Assembly (NCBI RefSeq): GCF_000182565.1
Contig: NW_015971541.1
Coordinates: 1,311,039 to 1,375,038 of the forward strand
Direction of reading: 5' to 3'
DNA from: Spizellomyces punctatus DAOM BR117
Lineage: Eukaryota; Chytridiomycota; Chytridiomycetes; Spizellomycetales; Spizellomycetaceae
Length of the DNA: 64,000 nucleotides
A program made the position numbers and the translations under genes. The notes beneath the pieces were generated by a model. The model ran no database searches. It was not told the DNA's origin and saw only the letters and a list, made by a program, of their open reading frames with translations. Shown here one piece after another: positions 58,597 through 64,000 of the stretch. The first letter of the stretch is position 1; each line of letters starts with the position of its first letter.

Positions 58597-59523
58597 TATG
58601 GAGTTATTGTTGACTTGAGCAGGATAAGAAAACGCGATGTGGATGGGAAGCTGAATCGTTCAACGCAGGACAACGCCATCCATAAGCGCGGAGTATCACG
58701 TGACAACACCACTCGTTCATTGCCCAAAGTCTGTAGTTCGTTCAAAGTCGATGCACTTTTTCACTTTAAATGAAAGGAAATCTATCCTTTTATGCAAGCT
58801 ACATATAAGTGTAAGGCTGATATTAATGCATCATATGGAGTCTACGCAGGTCGCCATACGGCGTGCACGTTGCTCAATGCTGGCATGATGTCAATCGTTT
58901 GGATGTGGCACCTTGTCATTTCCGCATCATCTACAGTAGCGTCTGCATTCAAAGTCGGCATTTCCGCAAAAAAGTATATGAACTGGTACTCCACGTAGAC
59001 AGAGCGCCGCTTAACGTAACCACTTTAACAGACTTGGCTATTCCCTTACTTGGGGGGAGTCAACGCCATTTTCTACAAATGAAGATCAGTTACCTGCCAC
59101 TGGTACTGACTTTTCATGGGCAGATTTGGCCATTAGGCTCTCCCGCAGGTTAACTGCTACAGGTTTTAATCTTATCAAATTGTTCAAAGCACCACTGAAA
59201 GTGAATAATGGCCTTCATCTGTAAATATCATCAACAAACCCGAACTGCATCTACAGTTGATGTTAAAGCCACGTGACTACCCTTAGGGAAATGTCATTCA
59301 AACTTAGCCAGCCACCTGGACTCTCTCGTCAGCGATACGCGGAGGATTCTGCCAACGGGGTTCCGTAGTAGGAAATGGCATTCATTTGGTCATTTTAAAC
59401 AATTATTGTTTCTTATAATCCATCTTTTGTGGTAGATCTTGATATTTCTTACTTGCTCCTTCAACTCTGCTGTGGTTTTCTTCTGGGGTTTCTGGTATTG
59501 TGGGTGACGGAACCATAAGGAGG
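58597..59523. other. Divergent intergenic region, VMA10 / CFAP53
   Basis: About 930 bp. Contains CACGTG boxes at 58697-58702 and 59270-59275. No coding or RNA feature recognised besides these. Confidence 0.45.
58696..58703. promoter_or_regulatory. TCACGTGA box upstream of VMA10
   Basis: Perfect palindrome TCACGTGA 100 bp before the VMA10 start codon. Confidence 0.45.
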
Positions 59524-61635
59524 ATGGCAACAATCGCACAGGTACATGCAATTTATGGCCATTGTTTATTCTTTTGGTATGGTCTGCTACGATGTGTACA
59601 TAGTGTAAACATTGCCATTACGTGGTGGGACTTTTCTATTAGTTGCAATGTTTCCATACTTACCATCTCTCTGCATACTACGCTACATTATTTCCATTGA
59701 GAAGGCACGAGGAGGCCGACATGGGGGCTTTCGATCGGATTTTCTGATTGCCAACCGTCGACGGGAGGAAGAGACCCGAACCCGCATGCGCGAGCAAATC
59801 CAATACTATGAAAAAACAGCTCTACAGTCGCATTTTGAAGAGTCGACAAATGCCGCTATCATGCGAAACAGGATCATGCGCCGTTTTGAGGAGCTAAAGT
59901 CTCAAGAGAATAGCAAACTTGAGCAACGGAGGGAAAGGTATGTAGGTCGGGTTCTTTTACGGCTCGCGCTCTAGGTGCCGACTAGATATACCATTTTGTT
60001 AGATTGCGACAGTTACTGGCCCACGATGACGAACGGTACCAAAAGGAACTGGCATCAACAGTCGTGACTGGAGAATCTCGGGTCGAAGCCATGCGGGCAA
60101 GAATGAATGAATTGAAAGCAAAGCGAGAAAAGGAGCGTCAGAAAATCGTGGAGGAGAAGCTCTTGCAACGATGGAGGTGGGAGCATAGTTTTAATGCAAC
60201 CATCCGAACTGAAATTGATGAAACATGTGTGTCTGTTTGGTAGAAACGAATGTGACGAGCTTCGTTCTATAGAGTCACATCTGTTGGAAAAAGAAGTTGC
60301 CAGCGCCAGAGCGGAACAGTTGATCGAAGTCCAAGAAAAGAGAGCATTGGCAAAGCAGGAGAAAAAATACTACGATGATCTGTGGGAACAAGATCGTCTC
60401 AAAAAGATTGAACGAGAAGAAGCAGATCGGTTACGAAGAAGAGCCATGAATGAAGCCATGACAGCTACCTTGCAGGAACAGCTACGACTTCTCAAAGAGC
60501 ACGCGCAGGAGGAACAACGATTAAAGCAGGAAGAGGGAGTTTTGATGGTAAAGTGACCGCTCATACGACCTCCACATATTGACATGCGCTAAATTTACAA
60601 ACTCGCACCATTCTAGCGACAAGAACACGAGCTTCGCCTGCTAGAAGAAGAACGAGCCCGACTCCGCAAAATCCAAGACCAACGCCAAGTCCGCCTCGAA
60701 CTCGATGCGTTCAACAAGCTCAAAGTCCAACAACGTCAGCGTGAAGTCCAAGATGCCCTCGACTTGGATATCAAGATTGTCAATGCCTTTTTCCGCATGG
60801 ATGAGCAGGAGAAAGAGAGCCGTAATAGACGAAAGGAAGAGATGAGAAAGGAAATGCTGCTTTATATGGAACATTTGAGGGAACAACAACGGATTGAGAA
60901 GGAGAGAGAACGAGAGGTTGACAGGATGTATGCTGAGGAAGCTGAAAAGGTTACTCTTTGCTCACAAAACCTGATCTGCCTACCTTGAGTACTGACAATC
61001 TTTGTTCTCACAGTTATGGCAAGCCCGAGCAGAAAAATGGAGTAAAGAACAAGGTGCACGCGACCGGCTCATGCAAGAGGTTCTATCCGGTCGCCAAGAG
61101 CAACTACAAAACGCCCGTACGTTCCCCACCATACTTGCCCCTTGAATGACTATCATAATATTAAATTTTCCCACTTGTGTACAGTCAACCACAATCGTGT
61201 CCGTCAGGAAGAAGCCCGAATGGAAAAACATCTTCTTGAACAGCAAATCGCTCAAGCGCGTGCCCAAGAAGAGGCAGAGCGGGAGCGACATGCACGTAAT
61301 GCACAAGAATATAAAGGGGCATTGTTACAGCAAATGACAGTTGCGCAAGAGAGGAAGAAGGTGGAGAAGGAACAAGCTGCACGGGAGAGTGCGGCTGAAA
61401 AGGAAGCTGAAGAGTTATACAAGGACTTGCTTCGACAAGAGACGGATCGCGCGCATCAATTGCCAAGGTTTGGACAGAGTAAATGTGAAAATCACAACGT
61501 TTTTTGCTGGAGGCTTACCCGTTTTTTACTTGTAGAGTCCGAGCCTTTAGAGCAACGAACCGTGATGCTACTCGATTGACAGTCACACCCATGTGGGCGA
61601 CTGTCGTTGGGTCTGGTGCGAAAAAAACGAAATAG
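59524..61635 (+). CDS. CFAP53: Cilia- and flagella-associated protein 53 (CCDC11)
   Basis: Multi-exon gene; the first exon is MATIAQ, then KARGGRHGGFRSDFLIANRR. Almost the whole protein is charged coiled coil of the trichohyalin-plectin homology type: RLRQLLAHDDERYQKELAST, RARMNELKAKREKERQKIVE, EKLLQRWRNECDELRSIESH, KKYYDDLWEQDRLKKIERE, QREVQDALDLDIKIVNAFFR, EHLREQQRIEKEREREVDRM and RRKEEMRKEMLLYMEHLREQ, ending PMWATVVGSGAKKTK at 61635. The blocks ERxxxLRxLLAxxExxY, FxxEKLxxxxRxxCxELR and LWExDRLxK match CFAP53, a microtubule inner protein of the axoneme doublet also needed at basal bodies. Its presence indicates a motile flagellum. Confidence 0.9.
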
Positions 61636-61847
61636 AACAGAGCCCATGTCAAATAAAAAGTAGCATAAAAAAAGCGCCTATGCGTGTTTGGTTAGAGCAT
61701 ATTGTTTTTCTCTATTGTTGACGTCAAAAAGCTCGCGCAGATACAGAGCACGATGTATATGTATTGAGACCGCTGCATGTTTTTCTCTATGCTGCGCACC
61801 ACCACAATATGCGCTTAACGAGATCCCCAACTAGATGACACAATCTA

Positions 61848-63581
<1,734 letters not shown>

Positions 63582-64000
63582 TAGACTTCCAAAGTCACTT
63601 CAGGGAATGGAAGGGCCATAAAGTCATCGTCAAACTCGAGTGCAGAAATGTCCTCTGCCTGCTGCAAAAAGACTATTTGTCGTTCCATTTCAGACAAGAT
63701 CATTGTGACAAGATAATACAAGAACATTCATGCAGAATAACTCACATTCATCTTGAAATGGTAATTTCATGCTCAAATCTGGAGGGGACAATTCCGGCAA
63801 GTTATCATCGTAGAGGGCATCCCAGATGGCTGGATCCACGTAGGGATCCAAGCGGGGTTTAGCCAAAAAGTGGTGGTCGACAATCAGCTCTGGGTCTGGC
63901 CTGTATTTCTCCTCTGCATTATGGAAAAGGCGTTAGCAACCATTTAGAGCCCGTAGCCGTTTCACGAACATCCATACCGAATGTAGATGGAGGCATATAC
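63582..64000 (-). CDS. Unrecognised protein, C-terminal part (cut by window edge)
   Basis: Last exons of a minus-strand gene that continues beyond the right edge. Exon blocks read YMPPSTFG, then EEKYRPDPELIVDHHFLAKP, RLDPYVDPAIWDALYDDNLP, ELSPPDLSMKLPFQDE and the last exon EMERQIVFLQQAEDISALEF, FDDDFMALPFPEVTLEV with the stop at 63582. Acidic with Trp/Phe motifs (DPAIWDALYDDN, EFDDDFMALPF) that look like short binding peptides. No family recognised; with the N-terminus missing no function is proposed. Confidence 0.55.

Overview
The window looks like nuclear DNA from an early-diverging, zoosporic (flagellated) fungus, most likely chytrid-like. Genes are dense, on both strands, and mostly split by short GT-AG introns of about 50-80 nt. 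Fungal metabolism is indicated by a dihydrofolate synthase (absent from animals), a chitin-deacetylase-family enzyme and a JLP1-type TauD dioxygenase. A flagellum is indicated by CFAP53, CFAP299, a CCDC24-like coiled-coil gene and a Tubby-domain gene. The species is inferred only from gene content. There is one 100-base assembly gap (4050-4149).

Layout. 0.7-11.4 kb: a Sld2-like/Tubby fusion, a gap-containing intergenic stretch, a polysaccharide deacetylase, a CCDC24-like gene and an Enhancer-of-zeste H3K27 methyltransferase. 11.7-26.6 kb: GTPBP1-type GTPase, a 2.6 kb gene-poor stretch with a hairpin repeat, Aurora kinase, an aldo-keto reductase, an LSD1-type demethylase lacking the tower, TRAPPC5, a Vma22/CCDC115 factor and CIA30/NDUFAF1. 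26.9-42.5 kb: PEX6, a PH-domain protein, NDUFB10, ribosomal protein L13a, HGH1, dihydrofolate synthase, ACOT9-type thioesterase and ACBD6-type acyl-CoA-binding ankyrin protein. 43-64 kb: TauD dioxygenase, twinfilin, CFAP299, Utp7/WDR46, a remarkable receptor-like fusion, a small membrane protein, a dicarboxylate/amino-acid symporter, V-ATPase subunit G, CFAP53, a di-ubiquitin-AN1 fusion and a partial unknown gene at the right edge.

Main discovery candidate: the gene at 50956-55028 encodes a signal peptide, an animal-type haem-peroxidase domain (proximal His and distal Arg kept, distal Gln/Asp/His replaced), a DOMON domain and a class C (GABA-B/mGlu-like) seven-helix receptor with a cytoplasmic tail, about 1090 residues. 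Peroxidase and DOMON share one exon, and the DOMON end and first helices share another open frame, so a true fusion is well supported. This looks like a receptor whose ligand-binding ectodomain was replaced by redox/haem modules. Secondary curiosities are the Sld2-like/Tubby fusion, the di-ubiquitin-AN1 fusion, and CACGTG boxes recurring in several promoters.

Themes rather than operons: two histone-modifying enzymes (E(z), LSD1), two V-ATPase genes (Vma22, Vma10), two complex I genes (CIA30, NDUFB10) and several flagellar genes. Many neighbours are divergent and share short promoters of roughly 130-340 bp.
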